Shown here piece after piece: positions 39,134-49,507 of a stretch of 64,000 bases of DNA. The translations under genes were made by a program, and so were the position numbers. The notes under the pieces were generated by a model, which saw nothing but the letters and a program-made list of their open reading frames with translations, made no database searches and was not told where the DNA came from. Location of the stretch: the NCBI RefSeq assembly GCF_028649535.1, contig NZ_JAQSJE010000002.1, forward strand, positions 244,150 to 308,149, in the 5' to 3' direction. Origin of the DNA: Mannheimia cairinae. Lineage in GTDB: Bacteria; Pseudomonadota; Gammaproteobacteria; Enterobacterales; Pasteurellaceae. Numbering within the stretch: the stretch's first letter is position 1; each line of letters opens with the position of its first letter.

Positions 39134-40513
39134 ATGGCTCTTTGGGGTGGACGTTTCACACAGCAGGCAGATGCCAAATTCAAATATTTTAATGATTCAT
39201 TACGTTTTGACTATCGTTTAGCAATTCAAGATATTGAAGGCTCAATCGGTTGGGCTAAAGCCATTACCACAGTTGGTATTTTAACCGAACAAGAATTAAC
39301 ACAACTGATTGCAGCTCTAAATGAAGTGCGTGCAGAGGTTGAATCGAACCTTTCAATTATTTTAAAAGACGATGCGGAAGATATTCATAGTTGGGTAGAA
39401 TCTAAACTTATCGAAAAAGTGGGTGATTTAGGTAAAAAATTACACACAGGGCGTAGCCGTAATGACCAAGTAGCACTTGACATTAAAATGTGGTGCAAAG
39501 TGCAAGCGGTGTTACTCCAAGAGCGTATTCGTGCTTTACAAGAACGCTTAGTTTCTGTAGCGGAAGAAAATCAAAATTCGGTAATGCCGGGTTACACCCA
39601 CTTACAACGTGCTCAACCCGTTACTTTTGCTCATTGGTGTATGGCATATTATGAAATGTTAGAGCGTGATTTTAGCCGCTTAACCGATGCTAATAACCGA
39701 ATGAGCACTTGCCCACTTGGTTCTGGTGCATTGGCAGGAACGGCATATGGCATTGATCGTGATTTATTGGCTCGTAATTTAGGTTTTGAAGAAGCAACCC
39801 GTAATAGTTTAGATAGTGTTTCTGACCGTGATCATATTTTAGAGTTACTCTCAACGGCATCTATTAGTATGATGCACCTATCTCGTTTTGCGGAAGACTT
39901 AATTATCTTTAATAGCGGTGAGTCAGGTTTCCTTGAAATGTCAGATCGTGTAACCTCTGGTTCTTCACTGATGCCACAAAAGAAAAACCCAGATGCTTGT
40001 GAGTTAATTCGTGGTAAATCAGGTCGTGTATTTGGGGCATTAACGGGCTTATTAACCACCCTTAAAGGCTTACCGCTTGCTTATAATAAAGATATGCAAG
40101 AAGATAAAGAAGGTATTTTTGATGCGATTGAAACCTGGCAAGCTTGCTTAGAAATTGCCGAATTAGTGCTAGTGGATATCCAAGTGAATACCGAACGCAC
40201 CCGTGAGGCTGCTCAACAAGGTTATGCAAATGCAACAGAATTAGCTGATTATTTAGTGGCGAAAGGCGTACCATTCCGTGAAGCTCACCATATTGTTGGC
40301 GAAGCGGTGGTTTATGCAATTAGCAAAAAACAGCCATTAGAAGCCTTAGAGATTGCAGAATTCCAGCAATTCCATTCTTCTATCAGCGATGACGTTTACC
40401 CGATTCTTTCATTAGAATCCTGCCTAGAAAAACGTTGTGCTAAAGGCGGGGTAAACCCTCAACGTGTTGCAGAAGCGATTGCAACAGCTAGAGCCTATCT
40501 ATTCGCCCAATAG
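39134..40513 (+). CDS. argH: argininosuccinate lyase
   Basis: Last step of arginine synthesis: argininosuccinate to arginine and fumarate. The 459-aa protein begins [16 protein letters not shown] and has [13 protein letters not shown], the TH in [17 protein letters not shown], and the flexible catalytic loop [12 protein letters not shown] (about residues 276-287), all typical. Normal length. It is apart from argCBD, but a possible ArgR site lies upstream. Monocistronic: it is followed by an uptake-signal hairpin. Confidence 0.97.
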   Translation: MALWGGRFTQQADAKFKYFNDSLRFDYRLAIQDIEGSIGWAKAITTVGILTEQELTQLIAALNEVRAEVESNLSIILKDDAEDIHSWVESKLIEKVGDLGKKLHTGRSRNDQVALDIKMWCKVQAVLLQERIRALQERLVSVAEENQNSVMPGYTHLQRAQPVTFAHWCMAYYEMLERDFSRLTDANNRMSTCPLGSGALAGTAYGIDRDLLARNLGFEEATRNSLDSVSDRDHILELLSTASISMMHLSRFAEDLIIFNSGESGFLEMSDRVTSGSSLMPQKKNPDACELIRGKSGRVFGALTGLLTTLKGLPLAYNKDMQEDKEGIFDAIETWQACLEIAELVLVDIQVNTERTREAAQQGYANATELADYLVAKGVPFREAHHIVGEAVVYAISKKQPLEALEIAEFQQFHSSISDDVYPILSLESCLEKRCAKGGVNPQRVAEAIATARAYLFAQ

Positions 40514-40519
40514 TGTTTA

Positions 40520-40563
40520 CAAGCGGTCAGATTTGCCAATTTTTTTGCAAAAATGGCCGCTTG
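40520..40563 (+). terminator. inverted uptake-signal pair after argH
   Basis: CAAGCGGTCAGATTTGC (40520-40536) faces GCAAAAATGGCCGCTTG (40547-40563). The outer seven bases pair perfectly and the inner part with mismatches. It begins 7 bp after the argH stop. The second copy of the signal is imperfect (GCCGCTTGC). Confidence 0.55.
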
Positions 40564-40680
40564 CAGATTAAAATTTCAATAATTTTGCCTGTTAAGATTG
40601 CAAAATTGCCATTACCTCTTTAAACTTCCGAGTAATTTTTTGAATTTTTTATTTCTACTATTTAATATAAAGAGTTTTAT

Positions 40681-41685
40681 ATGACGGAATCAGTTCATTC
40701 TAAGCAAGAGCAGTTTCATTCAGATGAAAATGCTTTAACGTTAGGTCAAAAATTAAGATCGGCACGTGAGGCATTAAATCTTTCTATTGCAGATGTTGCT
40801 GCAAAAACAAACTTAAAAAAATCGCATATTGAATCTCTTGAAAATGATATCTTTATCTTAAAGAACGTTGCCCCTACCTTTGTACGTGGCTATGTACGTA
40901 ATTATGTGAAATTCTTGCGTTTACCTGAATCACTGATTTCAAGCGTAAATTATGGGGAAGTAACAATTCCAAAAGAGGTTACTAAGGTTTCTCCAGTTAA
41001 TTCATCTTCAAATTCTCAAGGAAAATCGCTGAAATATCTTACTGTTTTAGTGTTATTGGCGGCACTTGGAATGACGTTATTATGGTGGTGGCAAGGCTAT
41101 CAGAAAGATCAAGAGAATCGGGAGCAACTTGTCAGTTCTGTAACAAATGAGGTTACATTACCAGTTAAATCTGAAGAAATTGCTACACAGCAACCTCTTC
41201 AAGCACAAGTAGAAAGTCAAGTTGTAGTTAATACGACTCCAGCTGAAGCAGCTCAAGCTGAAGCAACATCAACTGAACAAGTAGAGCCAGCACAACCGCA
41301 AGGTTTACATGCTATTGCTGAAGAGTCTAAGCCAGAACTTGAGCCAGCACAAAATGAGGTGGCAAATATTTTACAGCAACCTCAACAAACAGAAGAAATA
41401 GTAGCAGAACCACAAACTCAAACAGAAGAAGTCGTTGCAGTTGAAAACGATGAATTACGAATTGAGATTACAGGCTCTCAAAGTTGGATTACTGTTCGAG
41501 GCCCAAATAATAAACGTTTAGCTGAGAAATTATATAATAATGGCGAGGTATTGACCTTTAATGGTAATGAGCAATATCGTTTGACTATTGGTGCACCGGC
41601 TAATGTGAAACTGTATTATAAAGGGCAAGAAGTGCCATTAAAAATTGATGGGCGAGTCGCTCGTATTCGCTTACCATTACAATAA
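40681..41685 (+). CDS. rodZ: cytoskeletal protein RodZ
   Basis: Bitopic membrane protein that links MreB filaments to the cell-wall elongation machinery. The 334-aa protein has an N-terminal helix-turn-helix domain (residues about 20-85, GQKLRSAREALNLSIADVAA), one membrane segment (about 119-138, LTVLVLLAALGMTLLWWW), a long Gln/Glu/Pro-rich linker, and a C-terminal periplasmic DUF4115 beta domain (about 255-334). This is the RodZ architecture. It stands before ispG-hisS-yfgM, as in E. coli. Confidence 0.92.
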   Translation: MTESVHSKQEQFHSDENALTLGQKLRSAREALNLSIADVAAKTNLKKSHIESLENDIFILKNVAPTFVRGYVRNYVKFLRLPESLISSVNYGEVTIPKEVTKVSPVNSSSNSQGKSLKYLTVLVLLAALGMTLLWWWQGYQKDQENREQLVSSVTNEVTLPVKSEEIATQQPLQAQVESQVVVNTTPAEAAQAEATSTEQVEPAQPQGLHAIAEESKPELEPAQNEVANILQQPQQTEEIVAEPQTQTEEVVAVENDELRIEITGSQSWITVRGPNNKRLAEKLYNNGEVLTFNGNEQYRLTIGAPANVKLYYKGQEVPLKIDGRVARIRLPLQ

Positions 41686-41700
41686 TATTAACCAGCTTGT

Positions 41701-41751
41701 AAAACGCACGTAAAGTTAGTGATTTATCATTGCTATCTTTACGAGCGTTTT
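41701..41751 (+). terminator. hairpin between rodZ and ispG
   Basis: AAAACGCACGTAAAG (41701-41715) pairs with CTTTACGAGCGTTTT (41737-41751) with one mismatch and a 21-nt loop, followed by CTGCTTTAT. It begins 15 bp after the rodZ stop. It may be a partial terminator between rodZ and ispG. Confidence 0.55.
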
Positions 41752-41784
41752 CTGCTTTATAAATTTTTAACTGAATTAAAGAAT

Positions 41785-42897
41785 ATGATACATCAATCAC
41801 CAATTAAACGTCGAGTATCGAAAAAAATCTATGTCGGCAATGTGCCTGTAGGGGGCGATGCACCGATTACGGTTCAATCGATGACGAATACTCGCACAAC
41901 AGATGTTGAGGCGACAGTCGCACAAATTAAAGCATTAGAGCGTGTTGGGGCAGATATTGTCCGTGTTTCTGTACCGACAATGGACGCAGCAGAAGCTTTC
42001 AAAGTAATTAAACAACAGGTAAATGTGCCGCTTGTTGCCGACATTCACTTTGATTACCGTATTGCACTTAAAGTGGCTGAATATGGGGTCGATTGTTTGC
42101 GTATCAACCCAGGTAATATCGGTAATGAAGAACGTATTCGTGCTGTGGTAGATTGTGCTAGAGATAAAAATATTCCGATCCGAATCGGTGTGAATGCCGG
42201 ATCACTTGAGCGAGATCTGCAAGAAAAATATGGCGAGCCAACACCTGAAGCGTTGCTAGAGTCCGCATTACGCCACGTGGATCATTTAGACAGACTTAAT
42301 TTTGATCAATTTAAAGTAAGTGTGAAAGCCTCCGATGTTTTTCTAGCGGTGGAATCTTACCGTTTATTAGCCAAACAGATTGAGCAACCTCTGCATTTAG
42401 GCATTACTGAAGCAGGTGGAGCAAGAGCCGGTTCAGTAAAATCTGCTGTGGGTTTAGGTTTATTATTGGCGGAAGGCATTGGCGATACATTACGAGTTTC
42501 GCTCGCAGCAGATCCTGTGGAAGAGATCAAAGTGGGTTTCGATATTCTCAAATCATTACGTATTCGTTCTCGTGGGATCAACTTTATTGCTTGCCCAACC
42601 TGTTCTCGTCAAGAAATTGATGTAATTGCAACAGTAAATGAGCTAGAGCAACGCTTAGAAGATATTATTACCCCAATGGACGTATCGATTATCGGTTGTG
42701 TGGTAAATGGCCCGGGCGAGGCATTAGTGTCTGATTTAGGTGTTACAGGCAGTAATAAAATGAGTGGCTTTTATTTAGATGGTGTTCGCCAAAAAGAACG
42801 TTTTGATAATGCAAAATTAATCGACCAATTAGAAGCAAAAATTCGTGCCAGAGTTGCACAACAACATAGTCGTATTGATGTAGAACAAATAGGATAA
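41785..42897 (+). CDS. ispG: 4-hydroxy-3-methylbut-2-enyl diphosphate synthase IspG
   Basis: [4Fe-4S] enzyme of the MEP isoprenoid pathway that makes HMBPP from MEcPP. The 370-aa product starts [20 protein letters not shown] and has the conserved [19 protein letters not shown] start region (in parts [19 protein letters not shown]), [13 protein letters not shown] with two cluster cysteines, and [12 protein letters not shown] with the third. An ATG 66 bp upstream is in frame but lies in the rodZ hairpin region. The ATG at 41785 matches family length. Confidence 0.96.
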   Translation: MIHQSPIKRRVSKKIYVGNVPVGGDAPITVQSMTNTRTTDVEATVAQIKALERVGADIVRVSVPTMDAAEAFKVIKQQVNVPLVADIHFDYRIALKVAEYGVDCLRINPGNIGNEERIRAVVDCARDKNIPIRIGVNAGSLERDLQEKYGEPTPEALLESALRHVDHLDRLNFDQFKVSVKASDVFLAVESYRLLAKQIEQPLHLGITEAGGARAGSVKSAVGLGLLLAEGIGDTLRVSLAADPVEEIKVGFDILKSLRIRSRGINFIACPTCSRQEIDVIATVNELEQRLEDIITPMDVSIIGCVVNGPGEALVSDLGVTGSNKMSGFYLDGVRQKERFDNAKLIDQLEAKIRARVAQQHSRIDVEQIG

Positions 42898-42902
42898 ATA
42901 AC

Positions 42903-44174
42903 GTGGCAAAAACAATTCAAGCAATTCGTGGAATGAACGATTGTTCCCCGACAGAATCCCCTTTATGGCAATGGGTGGAAGGTAAAGTACGCAATGTGTT
43001 AGCAAATTACGGCTATTCGGAAGTGCGTATGCCGATTGTAGAAAGCACCCCTTTATTTGCCCGTGCTATTGGCGAAGTAACTGATGTTGTTTCAAAAGAA
43101 ATGTACACATTCTGGGATAATGATGAACAATTGACCTTACGCCCAGAAGGTACTGCAGGCTGTGTGCGTGCAGCGATTGAACGTGGTTGGATCTATAACA
43201 ATGAACAACGTTTATGGTATATGGGGCCGATGTTCCGCCACGAACGCCCGCAAAAAGGGCGTTACCGTCAATTCCATCAAGCAGGTGTTGAGGTGTTTGG
43301 TATTGCAAATGCAGAAATTGATGCGGAATTAATTATTTTAACCGCTCGCCTATGGAAAGAATTAGGTATCGATCAGCACGTTTCTTTACAACTTAACTCT
43401 ATCGGTTCGTTAGAAGCTCGTGCCAATTATCGTTCGGCATTGGTAAAATTTTTAGAAAATCACACCGCTTTAATGAGCGAAGAAGAAAAAGAGCGTTTGG
43501 TTAAAAACCCTCTTCGTATTTTAGATACGAAAAACGAAGCTCTTCAACAAGTGTTGAATGATGCTCCAAAACTACTTGATTACTTAGATGACGACAGCCG
43601 TGAGCATTTTACACAGCTTTGTGCATTATTAGATGCAATGGGCATTGCTTATGAAGTTAATCCGAAATTAGTACGTGGCTTAGATTATTACAACAAAACC
43701 GTGTTTGAATGGGTAACTTCTGCATTAGGGGCTCAAGGCACGGTGTGTGGTGGCGGTCGTTACGATGGCTTAGTTGAACAACTTGGCGGGCACGCAACCC
43801 AAGGTGTCGGCTTTGCAATGGGCTTAGAACGTTTGGTGCTACTAGTGCAAGAAGTGAATAAAGAGATTGACTTACCGAAAGCCGTTGATGTGTATATTGT
43901 TTTCTCAGGCGAAGGGGCAACGGTCAATGCGTTCCAAATTGCTGAACAAGTTCGTAGCCAATTACCACAATTACGGGTAATGACGCACTGTTCCGGTGGT
44001 AAGTTCCAAAAACAATTTAAAAGAGCTGACAAGGTTGAAGCGAAAATTGCTTTAGTGATTGGTGAAAGTGAAGTAGTTGAAAAACAAGTTGTGATTAAAG
44101 ATCTACGTTCAGGTGCGGAGCAAATGACTATCGCACAAAGTGATTTAATTGCAGAATTAGCAACACGCTTTTAA
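42903..44174 (+). CDS. hisS: histidyl-tRNA synthetase
   Basis: Class II synthetase that charges tRNA-His. The 423-aa protein starts from GTG at 42903 (AGGA upstream, overlapping the ispG end) as [16 protein letters not shown]. Motif 2 is seen as [20 protein letters not shown], and the histidine-binding motifs [15 protein letters not shown] and CGGGRYDGL follow, with [11 protein letters not shown] as motif 3. Normal length. It is followed by yfgM, as in E. coli. Confidence 0.97.
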   Translation: MAKTIQAIRGMNDCSPTESPLWQWVEGKVRNVLANYGYSEVRMPIVESTPLFARAIGEVTDVVSKEMYTFWDNDEQLTLRPEGTAGCVRAAIERGWIYNNEQRLWYMGPMFRHERPQKGRYRQFHQAGVEVFGIANAEIDAELIILTARLWKELGIDQHVSLQLNSIGSLEARANYRSALVKFLENHTALMSEEEKERLVKNPLRILDTKNEALQQVLNDAPKLLDYLDDDSREHFTQLCALLDAMGIAYEVNPKLVRGLDYYNKTVFEWVTSALGAQGTVCGGGRYDGLVEQLGGHATQGVGFAMGLERLVLLVQEVNKEIDLPKAVDVYIVFSGEGATVNAFQIAEQVRSQLPQLRVMTHCSGGKFQKQFKRADKVEAKIALVIGESEVVEKQVVIKDLRSGAEQMTIAQSDLIAELATRF

Positions 44175-44203
44175 GTAAAGATTATCCGCTTAAGGAGAGA
44201 TAA

Positions 44204-44824
44204 ATGAGTAACGAATATTTAAATAAAACCGAAGAACAGCAGTTTGAAGATGCGAAAAATTGGTTTAAAGAAAATGGCACCCCGATTTTAGTGGCGATTA
44301 TTTTAGCGAGTGCGGCAAGTTTTGGCTGGAACTTTTGGAAGAACCACCAGCTACAAACAGCACAGCAAACCTCTGCAACTTACCAAAGTGTAATGGAAAC
44401 TTATTTGCAAGATCCAAGCAAAAATCAACCGCTTGTTGAAAAATTTATTGTAGATAATAAAGATTCTAGCTATGCGACTTTTGCTGAATTTGAAACGGCA
44501 AAACAAGCAGTGGAAAAAGGCGATTTTGTTGCCGCTAAAACAGCATTACAATCGGCGGTAAAGAGTTCGGATCCAACGTTGCAAACAATCGCTCGTTTTC
44601 GTTTAGCTCAAATTGACTACCAATTAAAAGCTTACGATGAAGCTTTGGCAACCTTAGCTCAAATTCAAGATCCAAGCTGGCAGGTGCGTAAGCAGGTATT
44701 AAGCGGCGATATTCTTGTCGCAAAAGGTGATATTGACGCAGCAAAAAGTGCTTATGAAAGTGCAAAAGCAAATGCTCAACTTCAGGAACAGATGTTAATT
44801 GATGTTCGTTTAAATAATCTATAA
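44204..44824 (+). CDS. yfgM: YfgM-type periplasmic TPR-like protein (UPF0070)
   Basis: Inner-membrane protein with a large periplasmic domain. In E. coli YfgM is found with PpiD at the SecYEG translocon and aids periplasmic folding. The 206-aa protein has a short cytoplasmic N-terminus (EEQQFEDAKNWFKENGTP), one membrane segment (about residues 29-46), and helical TPR-like repeats. The neighbour bamB, which follows yfgM in E. coli, is not here. A strong bidirectional terminator separates it from dnaN. Confidence 0.87.
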   Translation: MSNEYLNKTEEQQFEDAKNWFKENGTPILVAIILASAASFGWNFWKNHQLQTAQQTSATYQSVMETYLQDPSKNQPLVEKFIVDNKDSSYATFAEFETAKQAVEKGDFVAAKTALQSAVKSSDPTLQTIARFRLAQIDYQLKAYDEALATLAQIQDPSWQVRKQVLSGDILVAKGDIDAAKSAYESAKANAQLQEQMLIDVRLNNL

Positions 44825-44864
44825 AAAATAAGGCCTGATTTGTGGAAAATCAGGCCTTATTTTT
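44824..44864. terminator. bidirectional terminator between yfgM and dnaN
   Basis: AAAAATAAGGCCTGATT / AATCAGGCCTTATTTTT is a perfect 17-bp stem with a 7-nt loop. A run of A on one side and T on the other lets it work for both convergent operons. Confidence 0.92.
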
Positions 44865-44877
44865 ACATATTTAGTAA

Positions 44878-45981
44878 CTACAAACGCATCGGCATAATAA
44901 CATATTCGGCGGAACTGTTGTCACAATCTTCAATCAAACAGCTTGAAGATGAATCAACTAAGCTAAAGCGAACACGTTGGCATTTCAAAGTGTTTAATAC
45001 ATCTAAGACATAGCTTACATTAAAACCAACTTCCATTTCCGGGCTTTCATAAGCAACATCAATAATTTCTTCTGCTTCTTCTTGCTCTGGGTTATTTGCG
45101 GTAATTTTTAATAAATTATGGCTTAATGCTAAACGCACCCCTCTAAACTTCTCATTTGAAAGAATCGCCGCACGCATTAATGCACGTTTTAAGGTTTCGG
45201 TATCGGCTTCTAAAATACGGTCTGCATTACGAGGAAGCACTCGGCGATAGTCAGGGAAACGACCATCAATAAGTTTAGAAGTAAACACAATACCGTTCAT
45301 TGTAATACGAATATTGCTTGAGCCAATTTCTAAACGTACTACTTCATCAGTTGAAGAAACTAAGCGAGATAATTCAAGCACCGCTTTACGAGGAACGATG
45401 ACAGAATGTGTTAAAAGCTCTTGGTTAAGTGCCATAGTACAAACCGCTAGGCGATGTCCATCAGTTGCAACGGTACGTAACAAATTTCCTTCCGTTTCAA
45501 ATTTCATACCGTTTAAGAAATAGCGAGCATCTTGATTTGCCATTGAAAATTGAGTCGCATCAATTAAACGAGCAAGGGTTGCTTGTTCGATGGAAAAATC
45601 GACTTCCGGTTTCCAATCCATTAAGTTTGGATAGTCGCTTGCAGGCAATGTTGCAAGGCTGAATTTACTGCGTCCAGCTTTGATTACGGCTTTATCGTCT
45701 TCAAATAATACGGAAATTACGCTGTCGTCAGGCAGGCTTTTGCTAATATCTAAGAATTTTTTAGCAGGAATGGTAAATTTCCCTGCAAAATCGACCGCTT
45801 GTAATAATTGTACTTGGGTAGTTAATTCAACTTCTAAGTCGGTACCGGTTAGAGATAAACGATCGCCTTCAATTTCAAGTAAAAGATTGTTGATTACAGG
45901 TAGAGTCGGACGGCTACTTAATACGCCACATACTTGCTGTAAAGGCTTAATTAACTGTTCTCTAGTAATGGTAATTTGCAT
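44878..45981 (-). CDS. dnaN: DNA polymerase III beta subunit (sliding clamp)
   Basis: Ring-shaped processivity clamp of the replicative polymerase. The 367-aa protein starts MQITITREQLIKPLQQVCGVLSSRPTLPV (in parts MQITITREQLIKPLQ, QVCGVLSSRPTLPV) and ends EYVIMPMRL, the expected DnaN termini. The three clamp domains fill the length. It lies 25 bp after dnaA in the same direction. recF, which usually follows dnaN, is absent; the convergent yfgM is there instead. Confidence 0.97.
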   Translation of the reverse strand: MQITITREQLIKPLQQVCGVLSSRPTLPVINNLLLEIEGDRLSLTGTDLEVELTTQVQLLQAVDFAGKFTIPAKKFLDISKSLPDDSVISVLFEDDKAVIKAGRSKFSLATLPASDYPNLMDWKPEVDFSIEQATLARLIDATQFSMANQDARYFLNGMKFETEGNLLRTVATDGHRLAVCTMALNQELLTHSVIVPRKAVLELSRLVSSTDEVVRLEIGSSNIRITMNGIVFTSKLIDGRFPDYRRVLPRNADRILEADTETLKRALMRAAILSNEKFRGVRLALSHNLLKITANNPEQEEAEEIIDVAYESPEMEVGFNVSYVLDVLNTLKCQRVRFSLVDSSSSCLIEDCDNSSAEYVIMPMRL

Positions 45982-46006
45982 AATCGTTCCTTCGTTCTTT
46001 CTTTGA

Positions 46007-47347
46007 TTAAGACGATAATTTACGGGTTAAATTGGTATAATCTTCTTGGATACTGGTTTCAGCATCACGTAATTCATTAATCGTTTTGCAAGCGTGCATA
46101 ACGGTTGTATGATCTCGCCCACCAAATTCTCTACCAATTTCTGGCAAACTATGGTTTGTTAGCTCTTTAGCAAGAGCCATTGCCATTTGTCTTGGGCGAG
46201 CGACACTTCTTGCTCGGCTTTTTGATTTAATATCTGCTACTTTGATATTGTAATATTCTGCCACAATACGTTGAATATTCTCAATGGTAATTAAGTAATC
46301 AAAAGAGGCAAATAAATCTTGTAAAGTTTCACGCACTGCATCAACGGTAATTGGGCGAAGGGTTAGTTTTTGCCAAGCAATTACTCGGTTTAACGCACCT
46401 TCTAATTCACGCACATTAGTACGCAGTTTTTGCCCCATAAGATATGCTGCATCTTCTTGTAAATCTGCCCCTCGTTCTGCCGCTTTATAGCGAAGAATTG
46501 CTACTCGGGTCTCTAATTCTGGTGGTTCAATCGTGGCACTAATACCGCCGCTTAAGCGAGATTTAATCGCAGTGTCGATTTTATCAATATTTTTAGGGAG
46601 AACATCAGAGGTTAGAATGATCTGTTTTCTCTGCTCAAATAAGGCATTTAATAAATGCAGGAATTCTTCTTGAACTTTTGGTTTGTTCGCTAAAAATTGA
46701 ATATCGTCAATCATCAACACATCAAGCGAGCGATAGAATTTTTTAATTTTTTCTGCATCATTATTTGAGCTATTAATCGCTTTAATAATATCACGATAAA
46801 AACGTTCAAGATGAATATATAACACTCGCATAGTCGGCGTGCGTTTAATTAATTCATTCCCGATTGCGTGGAGTAAGTGAGTTTTACCTAAACCTGTTCC
46901 TGCATAAAAAGAGAGTGGATTGCAGTGGCTCTCCCCTAAGTTATCAACAACTTGTTGAGCCACTAGCTTTGCTAATTGGTTAGAGCGACCTTGAACAAAA
47001 TTATCAAAAGTTTGGTGTGGGTTTAAACCTGTTTTAAAGCCCGATTGCCCAGATTCAGAATAATCAGCCTCTTTTTGTTTAGCTACAGGTTTAGTTTGTT
47101 CAGTAGGCTTAATACCTACTTTTAGGCTTACAATTAAATTATCGTTTTTGGCTAAAAAACGAGCTAGCTCGGTAATTTCAGATAAAAATTTATCTTTCAC
47201 CCAGTTTTCAACAAATTGATTTTGTGCATAAAGTGTGAGTTCACCATTATTAGAACTTGCCTGAAGAGGGCGTAACCAAGTGCTGTAATCGGTTGGCGAT
47301 ACTTTCGTTTGTAAGTGATTAAGGCAATCAGACCAAAGGGAAGACAC
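46007..47347 (-). CDS. dnaA: chromosomal replication initiator DnaA
   Basis: AAA+ initiator that opens oriC. The start is GTG at 47345-47347, preceded by GGAG at a 7-nt spacing, giving 446 aa beginning (V/M)SSLWSDCLNHLQTKVSPTDY. An open frame continues 53 codons upstream, but that part is not DnaA-like. Motifs: GTGLGKTHLLHAIGN (Walker A), VLMIDDIQFLA (Walker B), the sensor region, and the C-terminal DNA-binding signature GREFGGRDHTTVMHACKTI. I found no cluster of DnaA boxes in the adjacent gap, so the origin may lie elsewhere. Confidence 0.97.
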   Translation of the reverse strand: MSSLWSDCLNHLQTKVSPTDYSTWLRPLQASSNNGELTLYAQNQFVENWVKDKFLSEITELARFLAKNDNLIVSLKVGIKPTEQTKPVAKQKEADYSESGQSGFKTGLNPHQTFDNFVQGRSNQLAKLVAQQVVDNLGESHCNPLSFYAGTGLGKTHLLHAIGNELIKRTPTMRVLYIHLERFYRDIIKAINSSNNDAEKIKKFYRSLDVLMIDDIQFLANKPKVQEEFLHLLNALFEQRKQIILTSDVLPKNIDKIDTAIKSRLSGGISATIEPPELETRVAILRYKAAERGADLQEDAAYLMGQKLRTNVRELEGALNRVIAWQKLTLRPITVDAVRETLQDLFASFDYLITIENIQRIVAEYYNIKVADIKSKSRARSVARPRQMAMALAKELTNHSLPEIGREFGGRDHTTVMHACKTINELRDAETSIQEDYTNLTRKLSS

Positions 47348-47475
47348 AATTTGCTCCAAAATTATTGTTATTAAAGGTAGATAATAATACCTGAAAAATG
47401 AGGATAAATCTTGAAAATTTTTGTCAAAATTTTGATAGGTTTTAGTTGTATTTTTATTGAGTTTTAATTGGCGAA

Positions 47476-47531
47476 CAAGCGGTCGTTTTTTGTGGAAATT
47501 TTGCAAATTTCTTTGAAAAAACGACCGCTTG
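47476..47531 (-). terminator. inverted uptake-signal pair between the ABC exporter and dnaA
   Basis: CAAGCGGTCGTTTTTT (47476-47491) and its exact complement (47516-47531) form a 16-bp stem with a 24-nt loop. On the minus strand it follows the ABC exporter stop by 37 bp and ends in a T run, so it probably ends that transcript before dnaA. Two full uptake-signal cores are in the arms. Confidence 0.75.
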
Positions 47532-47567
47532 CTAAGTTAGAAGGAAAAATAGGAATTCAGTGGAAAG

Positions 47568-49415
47568 TTAAATATCCGTATTTTCTGGTAAGAATCCACC
47601 ACTTTGGTGTGCCCAAAGTCTTGCATAAACACCGTTTTGAGCGAGTAACTCATCGTGGGTGCCTTGTTCGACAATTTCGCCTTTATCTAACACAATTAAT
47701 CGGTCCATTGCCATAATAGTTGATAGGCGATGAGCAATAGCCACTACGGTTTTGCCTTCCATTAACTTGGTGAGGTTTTCTTGAATGGCGACTTCCACCT
47801 CAGAGTCTAGGGCACTGGTTGCTTCATCTAATAGTAGAATAGGAGCATCTTTTAACATAACCCTAGCGATTGCAATACGTTGACGTTGTCCACCTGAGAG
47901 TTTTACACCACGCTCGCCCACGTGAGCATCAAACCCTGTTCTGCCTTTTGCATCTTGTAGATTTGGAATAAACTCACTTGCAGCAGCTTGTTCTACTGCT
48001 TTGATCATATCCTCTTCCGTTGCATTAGGGCGTCCATACATTAAGTTTTCACGAACTGAACGATGTAACAATGAGGTGTCTTGAGTGACTAAACCAATTT
48101 GTGAGCGAAGGCTCTCTTGGGTAATATCACTGATATTTTGCCCATCAATCGAAATAGAACCGTCTTGAATATCATAGAAACGTAAGAGTAGGTTAGTTAG
48201 GGTTGATTTACCTGCACCACTACGGCCTACAAGTCCTACTTTTTCGCCCGGCTTGATGGTTAAATCAAAATCTTTTAATAATGGTTTTCTTGGATCGTAG
48301 GCAAAATCCACATTATCAAATTTAATCTCGCCTTTCGTTACCGTTAATGGGGTTGCATTTTCTTTATCGACCACATTATGAGGCTTAGATAGCGTAATCA
48401 TACCGTCTTGCACCGTACCTAAATTTTCAAATAGACGAGCAAATTCCCACATAATCCATTGAGATAAGCCTTTAATACGTAGGGCTAAAGCGGTTGAGGT
48501 GGCAATTGCCCCGGCGGTGACAATACTTGATCCCCATAGCCATAATCCAATTCCTGCGGTAGAAATAATTAACACCATAGACATAAAGTTAGTCACCGTT
48601 TCAATCACGGTGACCAAACGCATTTGCTTGTGTACGGTAACCATAAACTCTTCCATCGACTCTTTGGCATAAGTCGATTCACGATTGCCGTGAGAGAAGA
48701 GTTTTACCGTCATAATATTTGAATAGGCATCGGTAACTCGCCCGGTCATCAGGCTTCTTGCATCTGATTGTTCTTGTGCGGCTTGAGCGAGTTTTGGCAC
48801 GAAATAGCGAATAGTACCGGCTAATGCAATTACCCATAAAATAAACGGAATAAATAGCCAACCGTCTAGTTGTAGTAAGATCACACTTGAAGTTGTGAAG
48901 TAAACCAATACATAAATCAACATATCGGCACAGGTCATAACCACATCACGCACAGATAAGGCAGTTTGCATTACTTTGGCGGAAACGCGTCCTGCAAATT
49001 CATCTTGGTAAAAGCCTAAGCTTTGCCCGAGCATTAAACGGTGGAAATTCCAACGTAAACGCATTGGGAATACGCCTTGTAATGATTGAAAGCGAATACT
49101 ACTTGCAAGATAAACTAACAAGATAGCAAGTACTGCAATGGCAAACATTCCAAGAATGGTTGAGCCTTTTTCCGCCCAAAGTTCGGCAGGGGTATATTTA
49201 TTAACCCAATCGACTAAATCTCCCATAAATTGGAATAACACCGCTTCAATTACCCCTACGGTGGCGACTAAAACCGTTAAAATTAAGATATAGCCTCGCA
49301 TTCCTTTGGTGGCATCATAAATAAATGGAATTAAGCCGGATTTAGGAATTTGGGGTGTTTCATTCGGATAGGTTTCAATGCGAGATTCAAACCATCGAAA
49401 TAATTTTTCAAACAT
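47568..49415 (-). CDS. ABC transporter, fused permease and ATPase (exporter type)
   Basis: Half-size ABC exporter, expected to work as a dimer in the inner membrane. The 615-aa product has a six-segment membrane domain (to about residue 345) and a C-terminal ATPase with Walker A VGLVGRSGAGKSTLTN, signature VKLSGGQRQRIAIARV, Walker B ILLLDEATSALDSEVE, and the switch His in AIAHRLSTI. It belongs to the MsbA-like multidrug/lipid exporter group, closest to the H. influenzae HI0663/HI0664-type proteins as I recall. Substrate is unknown. An in-frame TTG 30 bp upstream was rejected in favour of the ATG at 49415 behind AGGAAA. Confidence 0.87.
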   Translation of the reverse strand: MFEKLFRWFESRIETYPNETPQIPKSGLIPFIYDATKGMRGYILILTVLVATVGVIEAVLFQFMGDLVDWVNKYTPAELWAEKGSTILGMFAIAVLAILLVYLASSIRFQSLQGVFPMRLRWNFHRLMLGQSLGFYQDEFAGRVSAKVMQTALSVRDVVMTCADMLIYVLVYFTTSSVILLQLDGWLFIPFILWVIALAGTIRYFVPKLAQAAQEQSDARSLMTGRVTDAYSNIMTVKLFSHGNRESTYAKESMEEFMVTVHKQMRLVTVIETVTNFMSMVLIISTAGIGLWLWGSSIVTAGAIATSTALALRIKGLSQWIMWEFARLFENLGTVQDGMITLSKPHNVVDKENATPLTVTKGEIKFDNVDFAYDPRKPLLKDFDLTIKPGEKVGLVGRSGAGKSTLTNLLLRFYDIQDGSISIDGQNISDITQESLRSQIGLVTQDTSLLHRSVRENLMYGRPNATEEDMIKAVEQAAASEFIPNLQDAKGRTGFDAHVGERGVKLSGGQRQRIAIARVMLKDAPILLLDEATSALDSEVEVAIQENLTKLMEGKTVVAIAHRLSTIMAMDRLIVLDKGEIVEQGTHDELLAQNGVYARLWAHQSGGFLPENTDI

Positions 49416-49450
49416 ATTTATTATTGTTTCCTGAAATATCGTCAAAGTTT

Positions 49451-49482
49451 TATAGCACCGCTTTTGGTAAAAGGGTGCTATA
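49451..49482 (-). terminator. terminator downstream of luxS
   Basis: TATAGCACC / GGTGCTATA, extended inward by CTTTT / AAAAG with one bulged G, gives a 14-bp hairpin with a GGT loop. It lies 25 bp after luxS on the minus strand. No long T run follows, so efficiency is uncertain. Confidence 0.65.
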
Positions 49483-49507
49483 AAGAAAGTAAGCCAAATA
49501 GAAAAGA

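Noticed and set aside
47348-47506. 53-codon N-terminal extension of dnaA
   Set aside because: The extension is not DnaA-like, and a GTG with a well-placed GGAG at 47345-47347 gives the normal N-terminus.
47348-47567. Chromosomal origin next to dnaA
   Set aside because: Only a poor DnaA-box-like sequence (ATTTCCACA on the minus strand) is seen, with no cluster and no 13-mer repeats.
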